Translations under genes and position numbers: made by a program
Origin: Liolophura sinensis
Lineage: Eukaryota > Mollusca > Polyplacophora > Chitonida > Chitonidae
NCBI RefSeq assembly: GCF_032854445.1
Contig: NC_088300.1
Coordinates: 15,223,191 to 15,283,190 of the forward strand
Length of the DNA: 60,000 bases
Direction: 5' to 3'
Notes under the pieces: model-generated
What the model was told of the DNA's origin: nothing
The model's database searches: none
Seen by the model: the letters and a program-made list of their open reading frames with translations, nothing else
In this document: positions 14,001 to 22,437 of the stretch, in pieces
Layout: each line of letters opens with the position of its first letter
How positions within the stretch are numbered: position 1 is the stretch's first letter

Positions 14001-15053
14001 AGTTTGGCTTCCATCAATATGACGTGGCAAAGTTCGCCAGAAACTTAAAGGTTATGAACACACGAGCACAAAGTACATGTCAGACGAAAGGCCATTAAAT
14101 ATTGTCCGGGAAAATAGCTTGATTTATCTTTTTAGAATATTATTTCGGTCGCGTAAAATACAAAATTTAAAATTTTAGATTCTACTGTGGTCTTTTCTGA
14201 CCATATTGATACCAGTGATGTCACTTTTTGCCACTTGGCACACATAGATTGTTATATTTCATCCCTTAAAATGCATCTTCATTTAGAGCTATGAATGAAT
14301 ACAACAAATGGACCTTGAAATGAACTATTTCAAGTAAAAAATATTGCTGTGACGTCAGTAACACCCTCTTGTTCCCAACAAACCACCATGAAATCATATG
14401 TTTTAAATGCATTTTAGTCGGTTTAACAGACAAATTCTAAAAAAGTTAAATGAAACTATTTTTTATGGTCTTTAATGGTCTTCCATGTAATAAATGCTTT
14501 AGTGTCTTCTTTGCCTTTCATTCCTAATAATCAATGATTTATACTAACTGTAAAATATATTAAATATATTTAATATATTAAATAAATAAAGACGGCAGTT
14601 TAACAGGATGTGGAACATGGAGAGGACCTCCTACCAAGCAATCTCTCTGTAGCCATGTTTCAAACTAGTTTCAAAGAATATATGGTTGTGAGTTTCTCTG
14701 CCCGGTTTGCTCTGCTGGTCTCCGTCGTATAAGTGAAGTACATGTATTCTTGAGTACGGCGCAAAACACCAATGAAATAAACAAATAAATAATTCCAACA
14801 AGATATCGTATAAATGAAAATGGTGTATATAGTAATTTCACCAAATACGAGTGGATCCAAACTGACTTGGAAAAACAAAAACATTGGAATATAACTGTAG
14901 GTTAGAATAATCGGAAAGAAACAGAAAACATGTCAATAAAACCGAACACTCACCTAACTGGATTACAGTGGTATTGTTGTACGTTGCGCCTATACCGGAC
15001 GCCATCCAGATGGACATGCCAATGAAAGCCGATACCATTCGTAAGTTTGCCAT
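1936..15053 (-). CDS. divergent receptor with signal peptide and ANF-receptor-like ectodomain (gene-level entry, partial)
   Basis: This is a multi-exon gene read leftwards. Exons I support: 15053-14954 (start and signal peptide), 12076-11983, 10180-10034, 8641-8318, 7519-7326, 3207-3055, and tentatively 2022-1936. From 10180 down to 3055 the junction phases agree (1/1, 1/1, 0/0). The motif IFGPGCTP near the N-terminus is the typical GPGC element of the ANF-receptor (type I periplasmic-binding-like) fold found in receptor guanylyl cyclases and related receptors. Later segments fit the same fold: YPFMILRQ; FWLRWKSLIIISDE; LNFILLCG; and YYGKLVNAMNNVLLMTLDAG, which resembles the family's 'YDAV.L.ALAL' helix. 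Residues between the signal peptide and GPGC, and just after GPGC, are missing from my model. No transmembrane, kinase-like or cyclase exon is visible, so the receptor class is unresolved; these probably lie past position 1. The fold is a fair inference, the ligand unknown. Confidence 0.6.
2110..2440. repeat. degenerate tandem repeat, 4-5 copies, period about 70-85 bp
   Basis: The phrase atgattgacccaaaatattggtaa, followed by ccgaatgac and later cggtcaaaccgatgtagg, recurs with substitutions and small indels at about 2185, 2255, 2328 and 2400. The copies are too diverged to be a recent expansion. Confidence 0.7.
3055..3207 (-). CDS. receptor gene, ANF-like domain exon (C-terminal lobe)
   Basis: The acceptor tttttcctgcag is excellent and the donor is gtaaga. 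The exon has 51 codons, phase 0 at both ends, from VRKLDDEKFT to LDAGLSP. The segment YYGKLVNAMNNVLLMTLDAG fits the helix that in ANF-receptor domains reads roughly YDAVLLYALALNE. Phase 0 agrees with the end of the exon at 7326. Confidence 0.65.
3323..3344. repeat. poly-C tract
   Basis: A run of 22 bases that are all C except one T. A G-rich tract also occurs near 3524-3540. Both lie in the receptor intron and may be prone to length errors in sequencing. Confidence 0.85.
4840..6560 (+). mobile_element. non-LTR retrotransposon (jockey/CR1-like LINE) remnant without reverse transcriptase
   Basis: Frame 5005-5454 reads like the endonuclease domain of a LINE ORF2: GIILYVNNHV, then IIYVPP, then VVLIGGINVDLF where intact elements have GDFN, then a PTR block (ITKPTRVN) and WIDNMY. 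Downstream, 6170-6373 reads like the extreme C-terminus of the same kind of polyprotein (IYHYPTRTE, then a VLW / SFIQKYPVKHF block). The central reverse transcriptase is absent, and a different dispersed repeat occupies 5605-5830. The element is dead: the GDFN catalytic motif is altered and several frames are broken. It lies in a receptor-gene intron, opposite in strand to the gene. Confidence 0.7.
5605..5830 (+). repeat. dispersed repeat, shared with 24757-24990
   Basis: The stretch from tatgtcactttatggag through acatcagccatttgt and cattttgtttta to aaagtatgacac is matched, with about a quarter of bases changed, at 24757-24960. It sits inside the region deleted from the LINE remnant, so it may be a later insertion. 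Confidence 0.65.
6795..6860 (+). mobile_element. SINE 3' tail fragment
   Basis: It contains cattcttgagtacggcataaaa followed by acaccac and an A/T-rich tail. This matches only the last 50-60 bases of the SINE family whose best copy is at 37128-37400. Confidence 0.6.
7326..7519 (-). CDS. receptor gene, ANF-like domain exon
   Basis: The acceptor is ctgtttgcag and the donor gtacga (weak). The exon starts in phase 1, completing a valine codon with the last base of the exon at 8318, and ends in phase 0. It encodes 64 codons plus the split one, from DLSDALLSRL to VERIFKM. RHTLNFILLCGWPLVERI fits the conserved strand-helix of ANF-receptor domains (roughly 'ARVIVLCG....VRRIL'). Confidence 0.65.
7690..8015 (-). 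mobile_element. SINE, family ending in CACTCACTC
   Basis: Read on the minus strand, it begins with a tRNA-like B-box region (gatccaggatcaatccttgg). It runs through about 280 bases, including gttgacccgtatcagtataatggc, and ends in ttgagtacgacgttaaaccccaa followed by CACT repeats. The tail is shared with the AAAT-tailed SINE family of this window although the bodies differ. It looks nearly full length and little decayed. Confidence 0.75.
8318..8641 (-). CDS. receptor gene, ANF-like domain exon
   Basis: The acceptor is atattttctcag and the donor gtaaga. The exon starts and ends in phase 1 and has 107 full codons. It begins IARASNILLLSAHPVF, contains a Ser/Thr/Asn-rich middle with two N-x-S/T sequons (NST twice), and ends DPITAVLFWLRWKSLIIISDESA. 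The last part fits the fold's 'A.L..F.W..V.II.SD' element. The middle looks like a family-specific insertion. Confidence 0.7.
8642..10033. other. receptor intron, nothing recognised
   Basis: The flanking exons join in matching phase 1, so no exon is required here. A minus-strand frame at 9328-9537 has no recognisable homology or paired splice sites. Confidence 0.5.
10034..10180 (-). CDS. receptor gene, ANF-like domain exon
   Basis: The acceptor is gttttcatacag and the donor a strong gtaagt. Phase is 1 at both ends, with 48 full codons from IVRNSAAFSG to FMILRQTR. The tail DTRYPFMILRQ fits the 'YP.F.RT.P' element that follows the GPGC strand in ANF-receptor domains. Joining phase to the exon at 8641 is correct and makes an aspartate codon. 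Confidence 0.7.
11035..11260 (+). mobile_element. SINE, decayed copy of the tRNA-headed family
   Basis: It contains a B-box-like sequence (gtgttcgaatcc), then cctctggtttcctccacacg, then cgccgtcgaacagatataa. The tail is attcttgtgcaaagcgttaaacaccaa, a degenerate version of the family tail. It lies in a receptor intron. Confidence 0.6.
11983..12076 (-). CDS. receptor gene, exon with the GPGC motif
   Basis: A good acceptor (gacattccttacag) joins in phase 1 with the signal-peptide exon, making an alanine codon. Thirty full codons follow: HGPISTPALN, DCHRQTISIF, GPGCTPVHIS. IFGPGCTP is diagnostic of ANF-receptor-like ectodomains. The 3' end is uncertain: the donor I chose (gtatac, phase 2) is weak and does not match the phase-1 start of the exon at 10180, so a small exon is probably missing. 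A stop codon a few codons later limits the exon. Confidence 0.55.
12141..13630. other. receptor intron, nothing recognised
   Basis: AT-rich sequence with no repeat or coding signal that I can name. Confidence 0.5.
13636..13875 (+). other. plus-strand coding-like ORF inside the receptor intron
   Basis: There are 78 open codons ending in taa. The middle (LLPDGPIFKEVAF, then CDHTWNMRKGVAEVLAF) resembles the N-lobe region of ANF-receptor domains that is missing from the receptor model. However, it is on the opposite strand and its splice signals are poor. It could be an inverted exon, a duplicated fragment, or chance; the resemblance is my impression only. Confidence 0.25.
14690..14800 (+). mobile_element. 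SINE 3' half
   Basis: It carries ctgctggtctccgtcgtataagtgaagta, then attcttgagtacggcgcaaaacaccaa, then an aaataaac/aaataaat tail. It corresponds to the last 100 bases of the 37128-37400 element and sits just inside receptor intron 1. Confidence 0.7.
14954..15053 (-). CDS. receptor gene, first coding exon with signal peptide
   Basis: The ATG at 15053 sits in a favourable context (ccgaATGg). Thirty-three codons plus one base end at a strong donor (gtgagt). MANLRMVSAFIGMSIWMASG is a typical short secretory signal with a hydrophobic core, with likely cleavage just after GIGA. TYNNTTVIQL follows, with an N-glycosylation sequon. The exon ends in phase 1, matching the next exon at 12076. Confidence 0.65.
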
Positions 15054-16109
15054 TCGGATGGATTACCTTTTCTGATGAGACAACGGTGTTCAACCTTACG
15101 TTATGTACACAGCTATATAGTGATCCATTCACGCATCAATACATAACTTCATTGTGAGCTACCATCATGATATGCTAATATCGGTTATGGTGATCTGGTG
15201 TTGGAAGAAGGAATGTACTGTTTCCTTCATGATCTGTTGCTGAAACCGTCGGTGCCTGGAAATCGCCAGCATCCTCACTACCCTCTCGCTCGAAGTATCT
15301 CTGCCTAGCCGAGAGAAGATTTCTTCAGGTAGAGCTCAGAGGCTGGAAACCTTGTCAGACATGTTCCGCAAACACTACCCAGCACAACCGCATCTCGTCT
15401 AACCAGTTTGCTGTTTGGAATTGCTGATATACAGACAGATCAATTCAGTCCGCAATGACACTTTCCCTGTTTCTTTTTGCCTCAGACCCATTAGCATCAT
15501 TTATCGTCATTCAGTTCAAAACTGTCAATGCTGTTCGCACGTCTAGATTAGGGCCTATTGCAAACATCCACAGAGGAAAACCGTGCATATTGACCAAATG
15601 CTAATATTTGTTAAAAATGCATGATTTGAACTGTACTGAATGAATAAATATCATTTGGAAAAAATACTCTCACTTAGTATAAATGAGTGCTTACTTTATA
15701 GAATTCAGAACTGGCCATTTAAGCTCTACACAGCTTCATCTACCCAAAACAGGAATATCGACATGACTGGAGCACAAGATTTGTTTGTAATTTACGTACG
15801 ACAAGGTAATGAACAGAATCCGGAAGACACAGCGACATAATGTCCAGAACATCGCGTAAAAATCGCGCTTATAGTTTGTTTTAATTTCACTATATTGTGT
15901 CTTCTTTGGAATTCGTATCCTATCCTAGGTTGGCCTCTGGAATTGTGCAGACCAACTCATGTAGATTTCTTCACATCATAATGCTAAACTAAGTTAATAA
16001 AAACAACACGAAAGTGATCTAAAAAGTTTAAATGTTTAAGCTAAAACACACTGCATTGACGACTCTATACTTCGGATTTCTTTTTCAGTAGTTCGGTATG
16101 TGATGAAAT
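15054..16109. other. upstream flank of the receptor gene, nothing recognised
   Basis: No exon, repeat or clear promoter element seen. A 5' untranslated exon could be here but cannot be placed from sequence alone. Confidence 0.4.
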
Positions 16110-17290
16110 GAACGACTATGGGAGAAAATCTCCAAGGTTCTTATGAAGTAAGGTCTTAATGGTTCTATGACACACCGGTTCTTTGTAACGATATGTTGAA
16201 TGTCCTATGACTATCTACATCTATGGGCATCCCTGGAAAGAAGCTACCTATCTTGTTTATAAGTTCTCTGTGTGCTCAAGGGTTATTCGAGATGAGATGT
16301 CCATAGTTTCGCCCCGCTTCCCAGCCTCATTGCATTTCTCTGACTTATTTTCTCTTACATGTTACTTTATGTACTATTTGTATATTATTTCTGGCATATT
16401 TCTTTGTGAACTGATCCTTTAGTTCGTCTTTGAAATAGTGCCTGCTGTTTTAAGGTTGGGAGGTCCCTCCATGGTCTACTTGCCATTGTACAAATGGCGG
16501 ACTTAACGCTTAGATTTGAAAAGATGGAGATTCCCAACGTGTCTGGTGAAGAGATCCCCACGGTTCTTGGAGACAAGATCCCCATTGATTTTGCGAAAAT
16601 AGGTTTCTGTTTTCTTCAGAGGACTGTATGGTTCATGTCTGGTTTATATCCATAGTTAGTGAGATAATACATCTAATCCTCTGATAAGATACCCACCATG
16701 TAGCCTAGAATGATATCTTAATGATTGTCTGAAATGAGTTCATTAAATGAAATGAGGTTTCCTTAAATCCTTTACGTTATATATCAATGGCTTTCCGAGA
16801 TCAAACATCCATGGTGATCTGCAATTAGATCTTCTCTAATATCAAATCTATATGCTGTTTGAAGGTGAGATCTCTACGCTTCTTTGAGACGAGAAGAAAA
16901 AAGATATTCCCTTAGTCCTCATAGTTTATGTCTCTATGGGTTATATCTGTTTTACATCTATAGAATGAGATTGTATATCCAAGATGCACATGACTCCCTC
17001 GAATGGTATGTTTATGGTTCTTTAAAATGAGATCCACGTTTTTCTCTTACATGGGATTCCATGGTTATCAGAGATGAGATCCTGATCGTTCTACGAAAAG
17101 AGATATCTATGGTTCTTAGAGATAACATCTCCATTGTTCCTCCCCGTAATTCTCTCAAATGGGATCTCTATGCACGGTTCTTGAAACGAGTGATTCTGTG
17201 GTTTTCGGAGTAAAAAATCTCCGCTGTCCTCTGAGCTGAGATCTCCATGATTCCATGAGATGAGATTCCCAAGGTTCGCATATCAGAAGA
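16110..17290. repeat. strongly decayed tandem tract, unit about 26-28 bp
   Basis: Across nearly 1.2 kb a loose consensus recurs: gagat-(c)-tctatggttctttgagatga. Clear instances include gagatccccacggttcttggagac, gagatcctgatcgttctacgaaa, gagatatctatggttcttagagat and gagatctccatgattccatgagat. Spacing is about 26-28 bases with many indels. It has no open frame and looks like an old minisatellite. Confidence 0.7.
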
Positions 17291-20200
17291 CAACCCTACT
17301 TAATGGGGTTCCCTGATATATTTTTCTCGTCCAGTTCAGCATGGATGAAGCACGATAGCTAGGTGTAAGCAAGCACCGTGCAACATTCATGCTAACACCT
17401 GATATATTATAGATAAGACATAAACGGAGGAAGGTCACAGTGCAAACAGGCTATTATGATCCCTTCATACTCATTGTCAGTTGACATTTGCATACGTGCT
17501 TCATTTATATTTTTTATTGTTTATGGCGCATGCCATTCTTGAACCAACAAAACCAGCCTTTGTCAGATGACCAGACTTGGTACATGTTTAATGAACCATC
17601 GCACTTATCGCAATGCCGTATCAGCATAAAACATCTAAGGAATAGCTTTGATAACAAAACATGGTCACTTTGAAAATAATAATACTATGGCACAGCTATA
17701 AATCTAAACTGTTCCACAGCGTTCTAACCAAATACCATGGGTCCCGTATCATGCAGCTAGAATTAAATGATCTAAAGGCTATTGTGTCGTGCGATTTAGC
17801 TACAATAGTTATAAAGATTTTTCTCTGTTGTATATTTGAATAAAATAGCTTTCTCGGTTAGTAGTTTTTTACGGCTAAGTTGGTTGCATTGCAACAAAAT
17901 GTCCTATAGCCTATATAACCCAATCATCACCATGGTGGAATAGTTCCTTCACCAACTGATAATCTAGTTTTACCGTTTACAGTAATTCGGATCCAAGTTG
18001 TGGAGTCTTTTGTTCCTTTTCGAAGGCGATTTATTGACAAAATCGCGTTTTCTTTGGAAGAGTTCTTTTAGCTATCGTTAGTATTGGCTTAGACCTTACT
18101 GTGTTGTCTCGACCTTGATTATCTCAGTTCAGATCCTTTGACTTTTGAATTCCACACTAACAAAAGCAAGTTAATGACCTTTGACCTCCGTATGATCAGT
18201 ATGAACAATTTCCCATGGCCGTTACGCCGGGTGAAATGCCCAGAGTCCTTGAGGTAGTGGAGTAAATCCGAAAACAAAAGGCGGCAGACAACGCGGCGGC
18301 GGCGGATAAATCCCGACAAAAGCTGTAAAAAGCCCTCGCCCTGGGAGCTGCTTAATTATTAACTGACACAGGACACTGGGACCGGGAAGCAGTTGTTTTA
18401 AGAAAGCTGAAGGCTGTTATGGCAGAAGAATGCTTCAAGCAATTCAGACAGGTTGAATAACGACGTTGCACGATATGTGTCTGTGTACAGGTTTAAATGT
18501 ATGACGCGAATCTCCACTTCCAGGCTAGAATGTACAGATTTCACGGCACTGATTTCCTACACATTGCAGATCAACTGATAAGCCATTCCAAATAGCCAAC
18601 ACGTACATCGTTTAGATTAACCTAATAGTTTAGAAAAAGGCTGTTCTTATAGAACCGTAGCATCTGTGCAGTCTTTGAGGATACTCAAGTTATATTCTTT
18701 ACGCCCGTTCTTGGACCACAAGTCATACCCTGGTTTCATCGGAGCAGTTATTTCGTTTTCCATGGAGGTGCCATTCTGCCTGGCATTTGATAACAATCTC
18801 TCAATTTACGCATTGAAACGTTTCAGAATAAAATTAGCATGCGGCTGCAAACATTGTCAATTTACCCAGATGGAGGCAAACCTGTATGTACAATGGTGAC
18901 AGAGATCAAAATTCAACGCTGTTCATTGACGCACGTCGCGGCAAGCAAAGCGCGAACTTTCGAGAATGAAATTGGTACTGGGATGACCTGTGGTTTATGT
19001 GGTTCATCATCATCATCATCATAGGGCGTTCTGTGCGCTTACGTCTTTGTTGTTTAACACTGCACTCAAAAATTTTACGATGGTGGTCAGTGGGCCCGTA
19101 GGAAGCCGAAGTTGCCAGGGTACAAAAACGGACGTCCAGAAACAGGATCGTAATATTCCAGAGCCGATTGGACGACAGAGAGTTAAGGACTGTGGCGTAA
19201 CTCAGGTCTGAAGTATTTGTACATGCGAGTAAGCTGGCGCCTTTTATTGTAACATTTATTATATATATATATATCCTGTGCATTGCTATTTTTAGTTTAA
19301 AGTATTATTTTCCTTTTTGATATATTAAATTGTTAAACCAGCCATTTGAGTGTTTGAGAGTGTTACTCTGTTTGACCCAGTTTAGGCTCGTTATCGGGAA
19401 TTGAAATTGGCGTATTATACCGATACCCTAACATTGATGGATTACAAGTGGTTTTCAACATTCCAAAGCATAACTGAGCCCGCACTTCGTGCATATGCCT
19501 CTAGCAGTTAGAAGTCGCGCAACTGATTTCACCATTTCTGCCTATAGCTACTCAGCTACTGAGAGGTTAGGGCGTCCATTTTATACATGTGAAAAAAATC
19601 TCTACGTCAATCTGAAAGGGTGTCTTGTCACAATATGCCAAGGTATGATATACTTACACCGTCTCAACCAACTCTTCATTTTACAGACTAAAATTGGGTT
19701 CATCTGGAGTTATTATACAATAACTGAAGGAGGCGTTAAGTGTCCTACGATACTTTTCGCAGCACAATAATTCTGTACAATTAAAATCGGTAAACCAAAA
19801 ACTGGGTTCATTTGGGGTAACCATTTTTGCAAACTAACAACAATATAAAAACAAATCTGGTTTTATACTAGTCAAATCAAGAATGGTAAGTATTTTTCAT
19901 GAGTCAGATTTTCCTGTTTACAACATACCTTTCACTAAGAGAAAAAAGAGGGTCTTTTTACAGTTTTATTAGTTACTTTCATTATAGTGATTTGTAGAAA
20001 AAAGAATTTAAAATTATATAATAAATAATTTACATTCTTGTACATACAAATAATGATGACATTTCTGTACAAATCTACAAACATCATACAAAGGACATTT
20101 CTGCACTTCACTAAAGCCCCTACATGTTATGCTTTGTGTAGTAATGACAATATCAATACTTGGTACGTTACTAAGTAACCCTTTCTCATTTCCATAACAT

Positions 20201-21139
20201 TCAGACTTACTTCACTACCTATATCTAGACTGGATTTTAGCCATGTCATCATAAGAAAAAATCAACCAATGAAATATAAAACACATGATGTATCTCATCT
20301 ACTTCTTGAATCTGATGACCTTACCAAGCTACATAGATCATTTAACATATAGCTCACTTCAAACAGCAACAATATGGCCAATGGACTAAATACATGTAGC
20401 TAATGTGATTTAATCTCTCTGTACTCTTAATGTACACTACTTTTGGTCAATAACTAAAAGTACTGTCTGCCTTCAGGACATCATTCCAAACTTCCTTCCA
20501 TAGTTTCTAAATATAATTCTTTTTGGGTATATGTATTATTTTGGAAATTTATGTTTCATCAGACATTGTCTTTTGAGGAGTGGTTTGAAAATTTAACCCA
20601 CCAGCTAACACATTTCCCAGAAGTAGATCAGAAAAAGAAATAGATCCACTCTCACGGTAAATGAGGTCATAAACCAGCACATAGATCAACAAGGTACACA
20701 ATTCTATGTTTGCCAATACACATGTATACAAAGAATATACACTGTATGTATATATATTAACTTGTGCAAATGAAGTTAAAAGTCTGTGGCAGGACTGTCA
20801 ACGGCTATTCCAATATTGACAAGTGCCACTGTGTGGCTTACAAAAGTACATCTAGAATTCACCATGTAAACTTGTGTCACTAACGATGAAACAGCACTAT
20901 ATGGCTGCCAAATACCCATCACAGATTCGAAAAGACATTTACTAGGTAACTGTATTATCACAGACAGAATTAATGAGTTGAACACTTGCTGATGCCCATT
21001 CAACTGGTCAATACATATGCACAAAATGTTGATAGTGCTGAATTATACTGCCCATGCTATGTAAATAAACAATTTCAGCTTCACATAATTCAGATACAAG
21101 GGCTGAGTGATGTAAAATCTAGCCACAGAACTTTAGAAA
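17291..21139. other. intergenic, nothing recognised except microsatellites
   Basis: A (cat)n run is at about 19006-19021 and an (at)n run at about 19258-19274. The rest is AT-rich with only short frames. It lies between the 3' end of SDCCAG8 and the upstream side of the receptor gene, both minus strand. Confidence 0.5.
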
Positions 21140-21660
21140 AATTAATCAGTTGGGGAAGAACACACTGTGGTATGGAAGGGAAGACACTGAACACATGCAT
21201 GACATCGGAGAGAGCATACATGTGTAGGGCTGTCTGGGGCAGGGAAAACCACTCGACTTGGGAAGCACAAGATAGTGTGGAACAGAAGAAACTGAGCACT
21301 ACGGAGAGAACAATGGGTAGTCTGAAGAGTAGACACTGGAGATACAAGATAAACACAGGGTAGTTTAATGTGTCTGACAGAGGTGAAACCAATTGGGACA
21401 GAGGAAAGGGCTGTATGGAAGAAGAAAAACAGCTTGGGAGAAAGGATGCTTTGGTGTGGAAAAAATTGGTTGGGACAGAACACAAGGTAGGAAAAACTGT
21501 TTGGGACAGAAAAGGGTAATGTGTGGAGAAATTGCTTGGAACAAAACATACAAGAGTGTGCTGGGGCACAGACAGCTAGAGAAAAGAGCTGCCATTAAAA
21601 AAAGTACAAGTAGAAAAAATCAACAAAACAAAACCAGAAAAACAAAGAATGCATTTGTAT
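21140..21660. repeat. purine-rich degenerate tandem repeat
   Basis: The plus strand is strongly purine-biased. Blocks containing ttgggacagaa with flanking gtgtgga and gtaggaaaaac recur at intervals of roughly 35 bases (near 21395, 21470, 21505 and 21535). The bias keeps several frames open on both strands (up to 159 codons on the minus strand), but the translations are low complexity (Phe/Ser/Pro/Leu-rich) and not convincing proteins. Confidence 0.6.
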
Positions 21661-21804
21661 GAGTAGATGTTAAGATCACTGTTATAAAAAGGCACCATGG
21701 CTAATGAAGCACCTGTCTTTAACAACCACTCTCTCAACGCTGTCAAACCATTCTATTGTTAACAATCTTTGACTCTAACATCAGTCCAGTGTCCCTGTGA
21801 CGTA

Positions 21805-21810
21805 TTTATT
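21805..21810 (-). terminator. candidate SDCCAG8 polyadenylation signal
   Basis: AATAAA on the minus strand, 370 nt downstream of the SDCCAG8 stop codon. I did not notice a canonical signal closer to the stop. The true cleavage site is not visible from sequence. Confidence 0.5.
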
Positions 21811-22179
21811 TCAATGAGATGGTAACACAACTACTGACTTTATAGAGGGTATGGAGAATCACAGATCTTGCCAGGTAAGGGTCAGGTTTTGTTACACCGA
21901 TATTCATATCTGTGCTTTGGATTTGCTACCTGTAATTAATGCTCCTTTCCTAACGTCAACAGTAGGCCTATTACTGAAATGCTGATTTCATATATCTCCT
22001 CTGCTGTTTCTTCTAAGCATGTAGCTCAGTCTATAGATCCACAGTTCCCAAATCTAGCTGTTATCAGCCCACATGTAATTCTGTACATGTACCTTGGCAG
22101 TCTGTATTCAGCTCTGTTCAATTTTCTGTGTCTAAGTCAGCTGTTGTGATGTCCGTCAGTACTAGTTGCCTGTCAATGG

Positions 22180-22437
22180 TCAAGATATTAACAGATCCTC
22201 TTCTTCTCCTAGAGGTTTTGGGGGATTGATTAGCTGTGACCACACCCCCTCCCCATCAGCCTTCTCCTGAGAGATAGCTGACAAAACCTCATCCACTGCA
22301 CCCTTTCCTGATGTGAACAGTTTCTCCAGGTCAGACTCGTTACCTGGGATCAGTTTTGACCGCAGGAATTCAAGTTCTCTGGCCAGTAGCTGTCGATCCT
22401 TCATCAAACTGCTCTGTCGGGACAACAGGTCCAACAC
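22180..22437 (-). CDS. SDCCAG8: SDCCAG8 exon 16 (last)
   Basis: The acceptor is a long T run ending tttgccag, phase 0. It encodes VLDLLSRQSSLMKDRQLLAR and then ELEFLRSKLIP, the conserved C-terminal coiled coil. A roughly 54-residue acidic tail with KPLGEEEDLLIS and a stop follows. The first 43 exonic bases are copied four times in the preceding intron. Confidence 0.93.
   Translation of the reverse strand: MLDLLSRQSSLMKDRQLLARELEFLRSKLIPGNESDLEKLFTSGKGAVDEVLSAISQEKADGEGVWSQLINPPKPLGEEEDLLIS

Noticed and set aside
18906-19283. 125-codon minus-strand ORF with a poly-Met run
   Set aside because: It spans a (cat)n microsatellite and shows no homology, start context or splice pairing.
21090-21569. 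159- and 135-codon overlapping minus-strand ORFs
   Set aside because: The translations are low-complexity Phe/Ser/Pro/Leu strings from a pyrimidine-rich repeat, with other frames open too.
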